A DNA stretch of 64,000 nucleotides. Origin: Hofstenia miamia. Its lineage: Eukaryota > Xenacoelomorpha > Acoela > Hofsteniidae. Below, one piece after another: positions 46,161 to 58,351 of this stretch. Numbering within the stretch: the stretch's first letter is position 1; every line of letters begins with the position of its first letter. Both the position numbers and the translations under genes were made by a program. The notes beneath the pieces are model-generated. The model was given only the letters and a program-made list of their open reading frames with translations. It searched no databases and had not been told where the DNA came from. Where the stretch lies: positions 810,771 to 874,770 of the forward strand of contig CABFPE010000035.1 in assembly GCA_900660155.1 (NCBI GenBank), written 5' to 3'.

Positions 46161-49100
46161 CATTCAAAATTAAACAATGTGATCCACTCAAATTGAAATA
46201 CAATATAAAACAATTTATAATAGTTTAATTGCTGTGAAATTTATATTTTATGTCATATGTGAAAAGCTTGCTTTGGTGGAAATGCTTTTATATTAATTAC
46301 ATTTAAGAATGATCTCACATATATGCAATCAATTTTGACCATATTAAGTTTAATAGATACATTTAACAGAAATTAGAATTTATTCAACTGATATGTTTAA
46401 CCAATTATTTATTAAACTTTGTTTAACAGAATAGAAAGGCAAAAGTTACTATATAAATATACCATTGCAACAGAGATGGATTTTCTGATTTGTGTAAAAA
46501 ATGTTTTTTAAAAAAAATGTGTTCAGTACTTGCTTATGCTGTGCCCATTTTGACTTTTCTTTTTTAACTAGTGAAATTGGTTAACAGATTTTAAAGTTTG
46601 TTTATATAGTTTTTAACCAAATTGTTACATGATTTTAAACATGTATTTAACACTGCAATATTCTTTAGATGAAAACAGTTAGCATGAATTCCACATTATA
46701 CACACATAGCACACATACCTTACAATCACCCTTCAATTTTGTGTATATGCTTTTGTTTATAAAATGGTTTTTTCATTTAAATCTGGGTTTTAAAGTGGTT
46801 ATATATTGGCTTAAAATAACCAACATTTTAATAACAAATACCCAGATGTAAGCAGATTATAACATTATTTTTTTGATATAAAATGGTATTTGTGGAAATT
46901 GGTTTTTATTAGGTTTAAAATTGATATAAGAACAGTTATTGTATTGGTTAAAAATCAGTTTTTGACTGGTTATTTAACCAAAAATTCACTTTAAAAATGT
47001 TTTTTTTTAACAATTGGGGTTATCAAATAATGGTTTTTTTTTGTTAAAATTTCGTCATTTTTACTTGGGTGCTACATTTATAATTTTGCACTCCACTAAA
47101 GTATATGTAATTTTAATATATAAGTGTATTATGTACATTATTTTTCTCGATTGTTTAGGTAGACTACATAATTGAGAAGAAATAATTCTGAAGAAATACA
47201 GCTAATTTCAGATGCATTTGCAATGCTCAACTTAGGCTACAGAATTTGTAAAAGACTTGAATTTGGTATTCAATTCAGGAATTGAAAACTTCTTGAGCAA
47301 TTATATTTAGATTTTAATTTGGAAGTAATACTATATGAATTTAATATCAAAGCAATCAATTTTTTCAAATTTTACTACAATTAAATAAATAGAATGTAGT
47401 ATATGTAGATGCATTGTAGTGAGCATATAATCCTATTTATTTCTATGCATCATTTGAGAGAGTGAATAATAATGTGTCATTGGACCAGAGCTATTAGTTC
47501 AAACATCACAATAAATTGAGTTCAGTTAATTTCAAATAATATTTTGTAAATATTTAATTTCACTAAACTACTTTCTCACTAGAGGGCTTGTAAATCACTC
47601 AATTAAATTTCATGCAATGGATATAAAATAACAGGTTAACCTATGTTTAGCTATCCAGCTATTTAAAGGCATTTCTTATTAAAGAGAGTCAATTAGATAG
47701 GGAAGCTAAAAGAAATATAAACTCCAATTTGTATACCTAACCTAAGGACACAGTTTCTCTAGAAAGGGTGCAAAGTTAATGCTGAGATTAAAGCTGAAAT
47801 CTATTTACCATTTTGATGATGCCTCTCAACTGGCTGATAAGTGTGTGGTAAGTGTCCCTGAAGAGCTATGCATGTGCTCAAATGCCTAGTTTTCCATTGA
47901 TGAAATAATCAAACCTGAAAGAAAAATAAAAATAAATCTGAATGCTTTAATTTCATCAACTTGTTTCTTTTCTCACAGTGTTTTTGTATTACACTTTACA
48001 AACAACACAGCATGTTTTCTCATTGAGTATTATTTCTGTACATATGAACTTGTTCATTAACCTTTACAAAAGGTGTTATTAATTAGTTAAGCATTTTTGG
48101 TTGATTCTCCTTCCACTGACTGGCAGTTTTTCTGTAATATAACTTATTTTTACAAAAGGTTATAATTGATATAAAAGCAAATTCAAAGTAATCATATTAT
48201 ATAAATTAAAGTATTTAATTTATTTTTCTTTTCATCATCACCTTTTTATGCAGATTGATGCTGATTATGCCACAATGTGAGTAATACTAACAATCAACTG
48301 AGAGATAGCTAAACTAAACATTGAATTAATGATAATTTAGAGCAAAAAAACAACTGATTAAGCATAAACCAAAAGTTTTATTGCAAAAGCATACAATTTT
48401 GCCCTAATCTATAATAATTGCAAATATATGTAAATATGCAACTACCAAATGAAATTAAGAAAATTTTAAATAGTAAATAAATGATGTCACAATGTTGTGG
48501 GAAAGTTTCACGCAACTTTTTGGTAATGGATGATGTTTTCCAGGAACTGCAGCAACAATATATATAGCAATCCTACTAATCTATCATTGAGGATTTTGAA
48601 TCAAAGCATGGATTTACCAATGCTAAAAATAAATAACTAACTCCTCCTACTATAATACCCTATCCTAAAAAAACTTAAAAGTAAACAGGAAGAGTGGCCA
48701 CACTTGGCCAACCTGATACAGATAACACTAAAAAGAGTCATATAGGACTAGAGACCTATTTAAGATAAATAATAGAGAAGCCCTAACTCTTGGGTACAGT
48801 GAGTGAAACCTACATACTACGTTAAATTACCTAAATGCAGTGCAACTCTCAGCTCATGCAATTTAAGTGAAAGCAATAAATGTTAATTTTATTCACAAAT
48901 GAAGTGCAGTAAATCAAAAGTCCCTAACCCTATACCTAACATAAGTTGAAGGGAACATGCCAGCCAAGCTGTCCCCTGTCTGGCTACCCTTTAACTATGC
49001 AAACAAATTTAGGAACACATACCTTTAGATAAAATACAAAGTTAAGATAAAAGTAAAAAACAAATTTACTGAGAATAAACTGAAGGGAAACAAAATAAAT

Positions 49101-49207
49101 GAATTGCACATATTTATAAAAATAACAGGTAATCATAAACAAAATCATACCATAGAAAATATAGGCAAATATCTGACAGGTTCAAATTCAGTCTTCTGCT
49201 ACTCTAA
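44582..49207. other. AT-rich DNA, nothing recognised
   Basis: No domain-bearing frame in 4.6 kb. One (AT)n tract lies at 46113-46160. Slightly less AT-rich patches near 47800 and 48700-49000 (CCCTAACCCTATACC, GGGTACAGTGAGTGAAACC) could be repeat scraps, but I could not match them to another place in the window. Confidence 0.45.
46113..46160. repeat. (AT)n microsatellite
   Basis: An AT dinucleotide run interrupted once by ACAT. Confidence 0.95.
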
Positions 49208-50163
49208 TGTAGAATCACAGCAGAGCTTAGACTACTCCAGCAGTACTAGGAAACTCAATGTTTGGAAAGATGATTGCAAAGGCTACCATCACAGTGAGTG
49301 ACCCACATTCTAACAGAACAATAAAGATATTGGTAATTAGCCATTGCAACAAAGTAACAAGAAAGATCCACTGAGGACTCACTTCTGATGATGACCAACT
49401 TGCATGACATCACTACCAAACAGTATTCACAAAGAGAATTTCAAACTCACCAAGGTGCTAATTTACATGTCTCAAGCTGTTAATTTTTAGCTCAATAAAA
49501 CAGTTCTCATTAGTTCTTATCTCAGCACATGTAATAAATAATAATAGCATGTAATTGCCATGCATTCACATTAACCAATGGTTTATTATCATCACAGTTT
49601 AAAATTATAGTGTGCAGGTTCAAATTGCAACAATTGATTACAAGTTGTTATTCCCTACACATAGACATACACCTAACTTATTTCCATCCACAATTTGGGA
49701 TGCCTGCTGGAATAAGGTGAGTTGTCACCATAGATTCAGAGGAGTAAATCCCAAATTGTCAGGAGAGACTTAAGCACTTATTATCAAGCAATATAACATA
49801 ATGCCTAAAAGGGGTTAGTAGAAGAAAAAAGCAAACACATTTGAGTGAGACAAAGTTTATTTTGTGTCCTCACTACATGTCTCTCAAGTATTTATACAAT
49901 ACAATTGAAATATAACCTGTCTTGTTAACAGTTTTTCTCAATCACAAGTTCCCTCACAAAATTAAGGAGCAATAACATGTTTACACAATTCTCAGGGGAC
50001 AAACAAATTTAATATCAAAATACTACACTAGAAACTTAGCAATCTAAATTGATTATGTCAAGGTGATGTCACTAATGAAAATTAAGAGCAAGATTAAGCT
50101 CAAATTTACAACAGTTAATTGAAATAACAAAATAAAGAAAAGAGGGCCCTGAGTGACTCTACA
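49208..50163 (-). repeat. solo LTR related to Gypsy fossil 3
   Basis: The plus strand runs from TGTAGAATCACAGCAGAGC to GAGGGCCCTGAGTGACTCTACA, 956 bp. It is collinear with 35221-36147 (CAGCAGTACTGGGAAACTCAA, CAAGGTGCTAAT, CTCAATAAA, TTCCCTCACAAA) but considerably diverged, so it is an older copy. Flanks are CTAA and ATAA, three of four bases alike. No internal region is attached. Confidence 0.82.
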
Positions 50164-50577
50164 ATAATTTTACTGTGATATTTAGCAGAAATTTAAAACT
50201 AAAAGTATAGCACTATTGTCAGTTTGTCAATTGAAATAAATGTAAGATTAATATTGAAATTGCACTAAAAATTATTTGGAAAAATTATTATGTATTAGAA
50301 AACTGCAAATTGCTTGTGATTTTTTCAAATTAAGCAAAAACATTATACTTCAGAATACAAACATATTCAATATTCTGTTCCCGCCATTTTTTATAGGTAA
50401 ATATTGGCCCTATTACTGCTGGAAGTGGTTGTCTATGCTGAGTTCAAGTGCTAACCCATCATTAAATGATAACCTATAGTTTGGATAACATTCTGTCAAG
50501 TTTGGAAAGATAGGCCTTATTTTATTTTAGTTAAAAACGTCCCTGTGCAAAATGGTATACATTGTACTTTTAGTATT

Positions 50578-50622
<45 letters not shown>

Positions 50623-51939
50623 CAGTTGAAATGATTTGAAGCAACCACAATCTAGCATTAATTTTTAAGTTTTTTCTTAAACTAGGTCAAAATATGAGTT
50701 TTTATGAAATTTTAGCTACAAATATGAAAGTACTTTTCAAAAAACAAAAGTACGACTTTTTATGACTTTACAACTTCCTATTTAACTGCACACAGATCTG
50801 AAAACCATCTAATATTAAGCAAACTGCAAAATAGACAAACAGAAAAAAATATAATTTTTATTACTTTTGGTTGCCCTAATTATTGATTAATTTCAACATC
50901 TTATGAATGAAAATTATTAAATATTTAATAGACTACATTGTAATATGTTTGAAAAATTTGTTTTGTTGCATAACAATTTCCACATAATGGAAAAATATAG
51001 CTTTTTCATCAAAAATTCTATTTTTAGTCAAGTTTTATCTGAGAATATGCTACCTGATAAAATCTGGTAAAGAAGTTTAATTTTACCAGATCTAGATACT
51101 GAATTCCAGCACATTCCTACTGGTTATGTAACCTCCTATTTTATCAGGTGTTACTGAAGTTACTCATAGTTGATTATTTGATTATTATTAGTAAAATTAT
51201 AATTGCTCAAATATCAAGGGTGTCTATGGGAAGTATTCAAGGAAATTGTGAAATCTTGAACTATCAACAATTTTACTCATATTTTGCAATAAGTGACTAT
51301 CCTTGACAGTCTTTATTTCAACAATTAGAATCATCAGAATTATATTTCCCTAAACAGTTAGTTCTCTTTTGTATATAACTGAATACATCTATACTATAGC
51401 TAACAACTTTCATTTGGTATTGCACTAAATTTATGATTAGGAAAAGAAGAACTGAACTCTAGCAAAAGTTTATTGAAAATTTATTGCTTGAGCTGTGCTT
51501 CACTTAGGAAATGCATTCAAAAAAGCCAAAAATTCTCCCTGTGATATTTTTCCTCCTAATATAAGCTATACCTACAAAAGCTGGGAAATTTTGCCTAAGC
51601 TACCTGTGCAAACAGGGAAATTCCCCTTAAAACAGCTTAAAACAGCTGTAAAACTGAGAAAGCTGTTCAACAATAAGAGGAACTATGAAATGCCATACAA
51701 AGAAATGAAGTATGGGAACATTTAAGTCAATAATTAGTTCACTAATTAAGTCATTGATTAATTGTGGCTAAACCCTTCAGGGGGTCATGGGGGTTACAAA
51801 AATATATGATGTTGGTACCTATGTCTAAAAGTTTCTGAGTTATAAGCAGACAAGCACACACATTTTGCCCTTTATATAATAGATGATTTCTATTACAACT
51901 TGGTTTCCTTTTTGATTACATGTATTTACTGGTTTTACT
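50164..51939. other. AT-rich DNA, nothing recognised
   Basis: Contains an (AT)n tract at 50582-50620. A patch at 51760-51890 (CCCTTCAGGGGGTCATGGGGG ... GAGTTATAAGCAGACAAGC ... TTTGCCCTTTATATAATAGATGA in parts) looks like the 3' tail seen on some RTE-type LINEs or their SINE partners, at low confidence. The 76-codon frame at 51495-51725 has no known domain. Confidence 0.35.
50582..50620. repeat. (AT)n microsatellite
   Basis: A pure AT dinucleotide run of about 19 units. Confidence 0.95.
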
Positions 51940-52250
51940 AAAAAGACTAAAATCACTTACAGGTCTTGTTTAACAATTTCCCTGATCAGATGATCACTTC
52001 AAATTTTAAATTTCAAAAGCCAAACAAATGACTTTCAGCCAAATTATTTTTTGCTGTATTCTTTTTTGTGACCTGTATTATTACACTGATTGATAATTAA
52101 AGGTTTTTTACAAATAAAATTTGCTAAATAAAATTGTAAATTATTTCACTGTTTACACTTGATCAAACTAGGCGCCTTTACATTTGCACCTTTCTAACTT
52201 AGGTGAGACTGACAAGAATGCCTTTACACTTGCATTCTGTCACACCATTC
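51940..52250 (+). repeat. dispersed repeat, copy 2
   Basis: Diverged copy of 6440-6860 in the same orientation, with the same ordered landmarks, ending ACTTGCATTCTGTCACA. It lies just left of a Copia RNase H piece, so it might be part of that element, but the first copy has no such neighbour. Confidence 0.55.
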
Positions 52251-52329
52251 ACTCAGAAATGTAATAAGTTGATTGGGCATCTGAAATACAATCTTGAAAC
52301 AATGAGATTTAGAAATGCATATCAAAACA

Positions 52330-52565
52330 ATAGTGTATAACTGGATCTCTACATTTATTCTGATGCTTCATTGAATGTCATAGCTCATGATGGTTCTATA
52401 AGTTTGGTTTGTGATGTTGTCAAATGGAGTTCCAAGAAATCCAAACAAGTTGCTCACAGCACACTTGATGCAGAACTGCTGGCAGCAGTAGATGAATTGG
52501 ATCATGCTATTTATTTGAGGGAATTCATCTTTACCCAGGTACAATGCAGAACACATATATGCTAA
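52330..52565 (+). pseudogene. Ty1/Copia RNase H remnant
   Basis: The frame reads YSDASLNVIAHDGSISLVCD, then VVKWSSKKSKQVAHSTLDAE and LLAAVDELDHAIYLREFI. Catalytic-type residues are in order: D in S-D-A-S, E in L-D-A-E-L, and D in V-D-E-L-D. W-x-S-K-K-x-x-x-V-x-x-S-T-x-x-A-E is typical of Ty1/Copia RNase H and unlike the Gypsy pattern at 11.5 kb. No other Copia coding part was found nearby. It is a fossil. Confidence 0.75.
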
Positions 52566-52604
52566 ACATTCAATGTGTGTAATGATCACAAGGCTGTTCC
52601 GAGG

Positions 52605-53480
52605 GGAAATGAATTGGTGCCTTGATCTTTACTCACATCTAAGTTACGTATACGAATAGGGAGAGTTTTTCAACATGCTTAGCTGGCTAGTGATCGTTCG
52701 TTTTTACATGTAGCAACAACTCCATGATAAGGCTATAGTCAGCCAACTCTAAGTGTATTGTATATTTAATTATCTTATTTTAGATCTAAATTCTGTACAC
52801 CGTAGGAGACCTATAATGACTGATAATGACCATTTATATGTATTGTATCGTATTGTCATCCTCTTACTTATTTTAACTGTATGTTAGGAAGCTGCCTTAG
52901 TTTATAGTTCATTTGTATATAGTTTTACCTTTTTTATCTTGTTGCAGCTAGTGCCGTGCTTGTTGCTAGTTTGAACATCTTATATGTAGGCTAGGGAACT
53001 GCTTTATTTATTATATCGTTTTTATTTATTAAGCAATGAGTGTCAATACATCCTAGCGTATTGCATTATTATATTAACACCACACATTGTTGCATTGTTG
53101 AGTGTGACTCCATAAATCGAATTGTAACTGGTATTTATTAGCACAAATAGTTGGGGCACATAATAAATATTGTCCTCGTGAGCACGAGCTGAGTTATTGG
53201 AATATGGAAGCCTTGGATGAACTCTCGGCGACTGGATTCCGCTTCAGGCAGTTCCCCACCTCGATTACTACGAACTGGAGTCTCGTAGAGCTATACTTAA
53301 ACAGTAGTGACTAATTGTTATAGTTGTGTGAAACCTAATATAGATTAGTTCGAGTGCAAAATATATTAGAGACAAAAGAGTTCAACAAAGATAGACATTA
53401 TCCCACTTTAGAGAAACTGCATGGCCATGTTACTAAATAGATACTCTCAAATGCATATCCAGGCAGGTGATGATTCTACA
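52605..53480 (+). repeat. partial LTR, TGTA...TACA family
   Basis: Plus-oriented LTR piece of the same family as 22030-23128: CTAAGTTACGTATACGAATAGGG, TTAGGAAGCTGCC and a TTCAGGCAG...ACCTCG region, ending GGCAGGTGATGATTCTACA at 53480. Its first part is missing where it meets the Copia piece. It is less AT-rich and keeps more CG pairs than the other copies, so it may be the least decayed one. Confidence 0.6.
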
Positions 53481-56400
53481 ATACCAACAGCCATTAAATA
53501 AATATAAATAAAAGGTATGTCTTTTTTGTAGTTAATTTCATAAATTTTAAATTTATTATGTTCAAGTGTGCATTAAGCAGTCATCAATATGCATATCCTA
53601 AAATATGAAATAATCCTGCTAAACGATCGTACAGCTCTTAAAATTATGAAAAGTGGAAGCTTTAGGTTATGAAAAGTGCTAATCGTTGATGAATCATCAA
53701 ATGTGTTACAATTACATTGCAATGCTTGTTATTGTATTGGACTATATTCAAATCAACCCCTTGAAGCACTTATTCAGAAAACTGTTCGTTTTTGGCATAG
53801 ACTGCAAGTATTACATTTGGTACATGTTTTCGAAAGGTTCTCTTGACGGTAAGACGACTTCTTTATTTATCTATATAACAGTAACTTTTATTAAATCAGC
53901 TTATAGTTGACCTTCTTAGGGCTTCCATTTAGCCTTTTCATTTTGAAAATTACTTTGCCATATCAAGGTTAGTCATAAAGCTTAAATATATTCACTAAGT
54001 ATATTGAAAAACATGTAGGCAATAGATAATTAAAAACAAAAAGGCCTAAATATTTTAAAATATCTCTCAAAGCATCGCATATGGAACTTATGTGAAATAT
54101 ATTTGACCTAATCAAACTGTTGTCGAATTTCATGGCATACATACGCGTTTGGGATGATGAATAAGCGAACATTGAGTGTTTTCAATCATAAATTAGCAGA
54201 GAGACAGAACATTTGAATTCGCCATTTCAACCAACAGTGAAGTTGGTATGCCTCAGATCTGCAGACATGCCTTGATTTAATCGATGCTGTGCCTGTGCCA
54301 TGCCATCCGTTGCTGTATTTCCCAGCGACCATAAAATATTTAATAAATAAAGGCATGATTCTTAATATTTAATTTTCAATCAAATTATGGGTATAATTTG
54401 CTGGGAACTTTGCAATCAACCCCCAAAATGTGTAATTGAAAATAAATGAATTACAGTTATAGCAACAATTTAAGAATATAAAAATTTAATTATTCAAAAT
54501 TCATTTACGCTTCAACAGGCAAGTTTTTACTAAACAATCTATGCGTTTTTATTTTTCAGCTTTGGTTTTTTTAATACTTTTCATTTCTATAGCTGCAAAA
54601 AATAAGCATATGACAAATGTTTGTGCCCAGTGATTGTCGTAGCAACAAGACTTGTAAGAAACTTTAAACATTTTGTTTCTTGTCACATGGGGACTACTAT
54701 TATCAGGTTTTTAAATGCAACGATGAGGAAAGAGAAGATAGAGAAAATCTGACCCAAAGCATGCAAACATATTGAGTTGAAAGGCGATCACAGAAATACA
54801 CCACTTTTCGCTCTTTGATCTGACACTTTTTTCAACAGCTAGTCCTTCTTTATCTTTTGTATTCTATCATGATTTTTTGAACTGGGTGTGTAAAAAGTTG
54901 ATGTCATTAACATATGCACCAGTCAGAATCTCTACCCCTACCCCAGAGAAACCTTGCAATTCTGTAAAATCTTAGTTTCTGATATCATGCATATTGTTTA
55001 GCAACCTATTTTCCTTATGGCACAATCAATGTTTTAATCAATAGCGAACTTGTTACAATTCTGAGTCATAAAACAACGTATAACATTTTGANGCCATATC
55101 AAGGTTAGTCATAAAGCTTAAATATATTCACTAAGTATATTGAAAAACATGTAGGCAATAGATAATTAAAAACAAAAAGGCCTAAATATTTTAAAATATC
55201 TCTCAAAGCATCGCATATGGAACTTATGTGAAATATATTTGACCTAATCAAACTGTTGTCGAATTTCATGGCATACATACGCGTTTGGGATGATGAATAA
55301 GCGAACATTGAGTGTTTTCAATCATAAATTAGCAGAGAGACAGAACATTTGAATTCGCCATTTCAACCAACAGTGAAGTTGGTATGCCTCAGATCTGCAG
55401 ACATGCCTTGATTTAATCGATGCTGTGCCTGTGCCATGCCATCCGTTGCTGTATTTCCCAGCGACCATAAAATATTTAATAAATAAAGGCATGATTCTTA
55501 ATATTTAATTTTCAATCAAATTATGGGTATAATTTGCTGGGAACTTTGCAATCAACCCCCAAAATGTGTAATTGAAAATAAATGAATTACAGTTATAGCA
55601 ACAATTTAAGAATATAAAAATTTAATTATTCAAAATTCATTTACGCTTCAACAGGCAAGTTTTTACTAAACAATCTATGCGTTTTTATTTTTCAGATTTG
55701 GTTTTTTTAATACTTTTCATTTCTATAGCTGCAAAAAATAAGCATATGACAAATGTTTGTGCCCAGTGATTGTCGTAGCAACAAGACTTGTAAGAAACTT
55801 TAAACATTTTGTTTCTTGTCACATGGGGACTACTATTATCAGGTTTTTAAATGCAACGATGAGGAAAGAGAAGATAGAGAAAATCTGACCCAAAGCATGC
55901 AAACATATTGAGTTGAAAGGCGATCACAGAAATACACCACTTTTCGCTCTTTGATCTGACACTTTTTTCAACAGCTAGTCCTTCTTTATCTTTTGTATTC
56001 TATCATGATTTTTTGAACTGGGTGTGTAAAAAGTTGATGTCATTAACATATGCACCAGTCAGAATCTCTACCCCTACCCCAGAGAAACCTTGCAATTCTG
56101 TAAAATCTTAGTTTCTGATATCATGCATATTGTTTAGCAACCTATTTTCCTTATGGCACAATCAATGTTTTAATCAATAGCGAACTTGTTACAATTCTGA
56201 GTCATAAAACAACGTATAACATTTTGATTTATGTTAAATCAGTATTAGTGTTTCCACAGATATCGAAACCGTTTCCGGCTGAATTTTCATTGTATATAAT
56301 ATATATTACCACATTTCTCATAATTTATCTGGTACTAATATTCCCTTGAATAAAACTCAGTTTTCTTTGTAAGAGCCCTGTTTAATTCAGTTTCCAAGTC

Positions 56401-57354
56401 AAAGCAAAAGTTAACCCTACAATCTCTAAGAATCGTGATTTAAAAATTGAATCGTTGGTAGACGGAGCCGTAAGGATTTCAACCGCGGCCAAAACCATAA
56501 AACACTAATCATTTTAATTGCACACCACAAAGCAGATGAAAACTAAATTGACTTGCTTCAAGTGCTTTACAACAAAGTGAAATAGAGCGATTTAAACCAG
56601 AAGGCTTAGTCAGCAATAATTCATCGTAGATGGTTTTATAGGTTAATAGGTTTTGATGTTAAACGTGTTTGAAATAGACACTTTCAATTTTTCTATTGAA
56701 AAATTGTCGTCGGGCATAAAATTTTTGAAAACGTTGCAAGTTCTTTAAGAGATCAACAACATAATATGTAATAGTGAAATTTCAGACGGTTTTCTAGATG
56801 ATAAAGAAATGTCAGAATTTACTATTTCATTTTCTTACTAAAGTATTAACAGCAAATTTCATACGCGCGAAATTGAAGACAATATTTCTCAGATTATTAA
56901 ATGAAACTAATTTCTTCCTATGAGTAAATATGTAATACAAATAACGGCGTAATCTGTTCTAGAAAAACTCCAATTTGAAAGTTTAAGAAAGTCTAAATCC
57001 GCGCCATGACGAGAATATTACACCAGAAAAAATTGTTACCAGCATTTTATTCAACCCTAAATATTTACGTTGCTGACTTGAGTCTTTAAATGTCAACTTT
57101 TTTACTCATAAATATGCTAATATTGAAATGGCTACTGCTCATTATTTTAATAGAATAAAGAATGGCATGTTTAGGCGAAGCAAGAAAACTTGTGGGGATT
57201 GCTGTTGATTTATAATTGAGCAATTAATTGGACAGTGCTTCAACAGTGATTACAAAATGACAATGTAAAGCACAGTCTAGTCATTCAATCTGCTGTTTTA
57301 ATCTCAAATAACTGCTTGTAAACTCCATTTCAAATTGAAGATAGAAATACTCAA
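53481..57354. other. AT-rich DNA with an assembly duplication
   Basis: No gene recognised. The 1135 bp segment 53957-55091 recurs at 55093-56227 across a lone N. Repeated 67-codon frames inside the copies have no recognisable domain. Confidence 0.45.
55093..56227. repeat. direct copy of 53957-55091 across a lone N
   Basis: Both copies are 1135 bp, with very few differences by eye (TTCAGCTTTGG versus TTCAGATTTGG). The left copy ends at, and the right copy starts directly after, the N at 55092. It is an assembly join. Confidence 0.92.
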
Positions 57355-57570
57355 GCCCATGTTACCCGAACAACTCTTGTCGCTAATTTTTGTCGTACGA
57401 ACGACCAACTTTTGTCGCCAACTTTTGTTGTTGATTTGGTATGCTACACGAGCAATTTTAGTCATTTAATTAGTTTTAGACCAAAAGTTGGGGAGGGCAT
57501 GCTACCTGAACGATTTTAGTTGGCGACAAATATTGTTGATAAAAGTTGTTCGTGTAGTGCTACGACAACT
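57355..57570. repeat. MITE-like cluster of CGAACAACTTTTGTCG motifs
   Basis: Four imperfect copies of G(C/T)TAC-x-CGAACAACTTTTGTCG occur, three forward (about 57360, 57430, 57510) and one reverse (about 57540-57565), so the outer two face each other as inverted ends. In between, GCCAACTTTTGTTG-like motifs repeat. It looks like a small non-autonomous DNA element built from its own end motif. Confidence 0.45.
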
Positions 57571-58142
57571 TTTTCAATTTCAGTTATTTCATGATAAAAT
57601 ATTTAAGGAGGAATTTCGCAAATATCCGAAAATACAGAAAGATTGAAGTTAAAAAATATTGCTCATATAACATAAAAGTACAACTAAAATATTAAAATAT
57701 TTTTCATCAATAAATTCTTGGAATATGTTTAAGCATCAATTTATAAAATTATTTCTCTAACGATGTTTTTATGTTATATTTTGAAACAATCCATCCGTAT
57801 TTTCTTGAATTTTAAAATTTGCAAAATTTTCAAGCCGACTAAAAATGGATAAGATACCTATTCTTGAACTATGCTAAAAAATTCGATGATACACTGAAAT
57901 GGTTTGTGTTTTAATTTTAATGCAAGACAATGTTACGTAATAACTTCGTAGTGTTGATTGTGCATATTAATCGCTCAAAACACTATCTAAATAAATGAAA
58001 TCACATTATTAAAAATACGAATATCATGGAGCTATCGCGGTTTACAGAATGGTATGTAAACTGTGTCGATGTGCATTTTCATTGGAGAACGGATTATCAC
58101 TGTGTAATAATGAAGAAATTACTTTGAAATTGAAGCAAGCAT

Positions 58143-58351
58143 CAATGGGGGATTAGATTTTCCAGAATTTCATCTTACAAAGTAATAGTTTTATGATTCA
58201 AAAGGTAGTGAAATCATCTGAACAAGAAAGTGACAGTGAATTTCTTTAAAATTTAGAATATTTTTATTGGTTTTTTTATTTTTAAGGAATTTAAACTAAG
58301 TTAAACATTTTTAGCTAAAAATATTCAAATTTTAGTAAAAATCCCCCATTG
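58143..58351. mobile_element. 209 bp MITE related to the long-TIR element
   Basis: The ends are CAATGGGGGATTA and AAATCCCCCATTG, perfect for the outer ten bases. From 58196 rightwards it aligns with the right terminal repeat at 32204-32357 (GGTAGTGAAATCATCTGA, AAGAAAGTGACAGTGAATTTCT, TTAGCTAAAAATATT). It is an internally deleted miniature of the 29540-32357 element. Confidence 0.75.

Noticed and set aside
53969-55308. Identical 67-codon minus frames at two places
   Set aside because: They are identical because of the assembly duplication across the N at 55092; no protein features.
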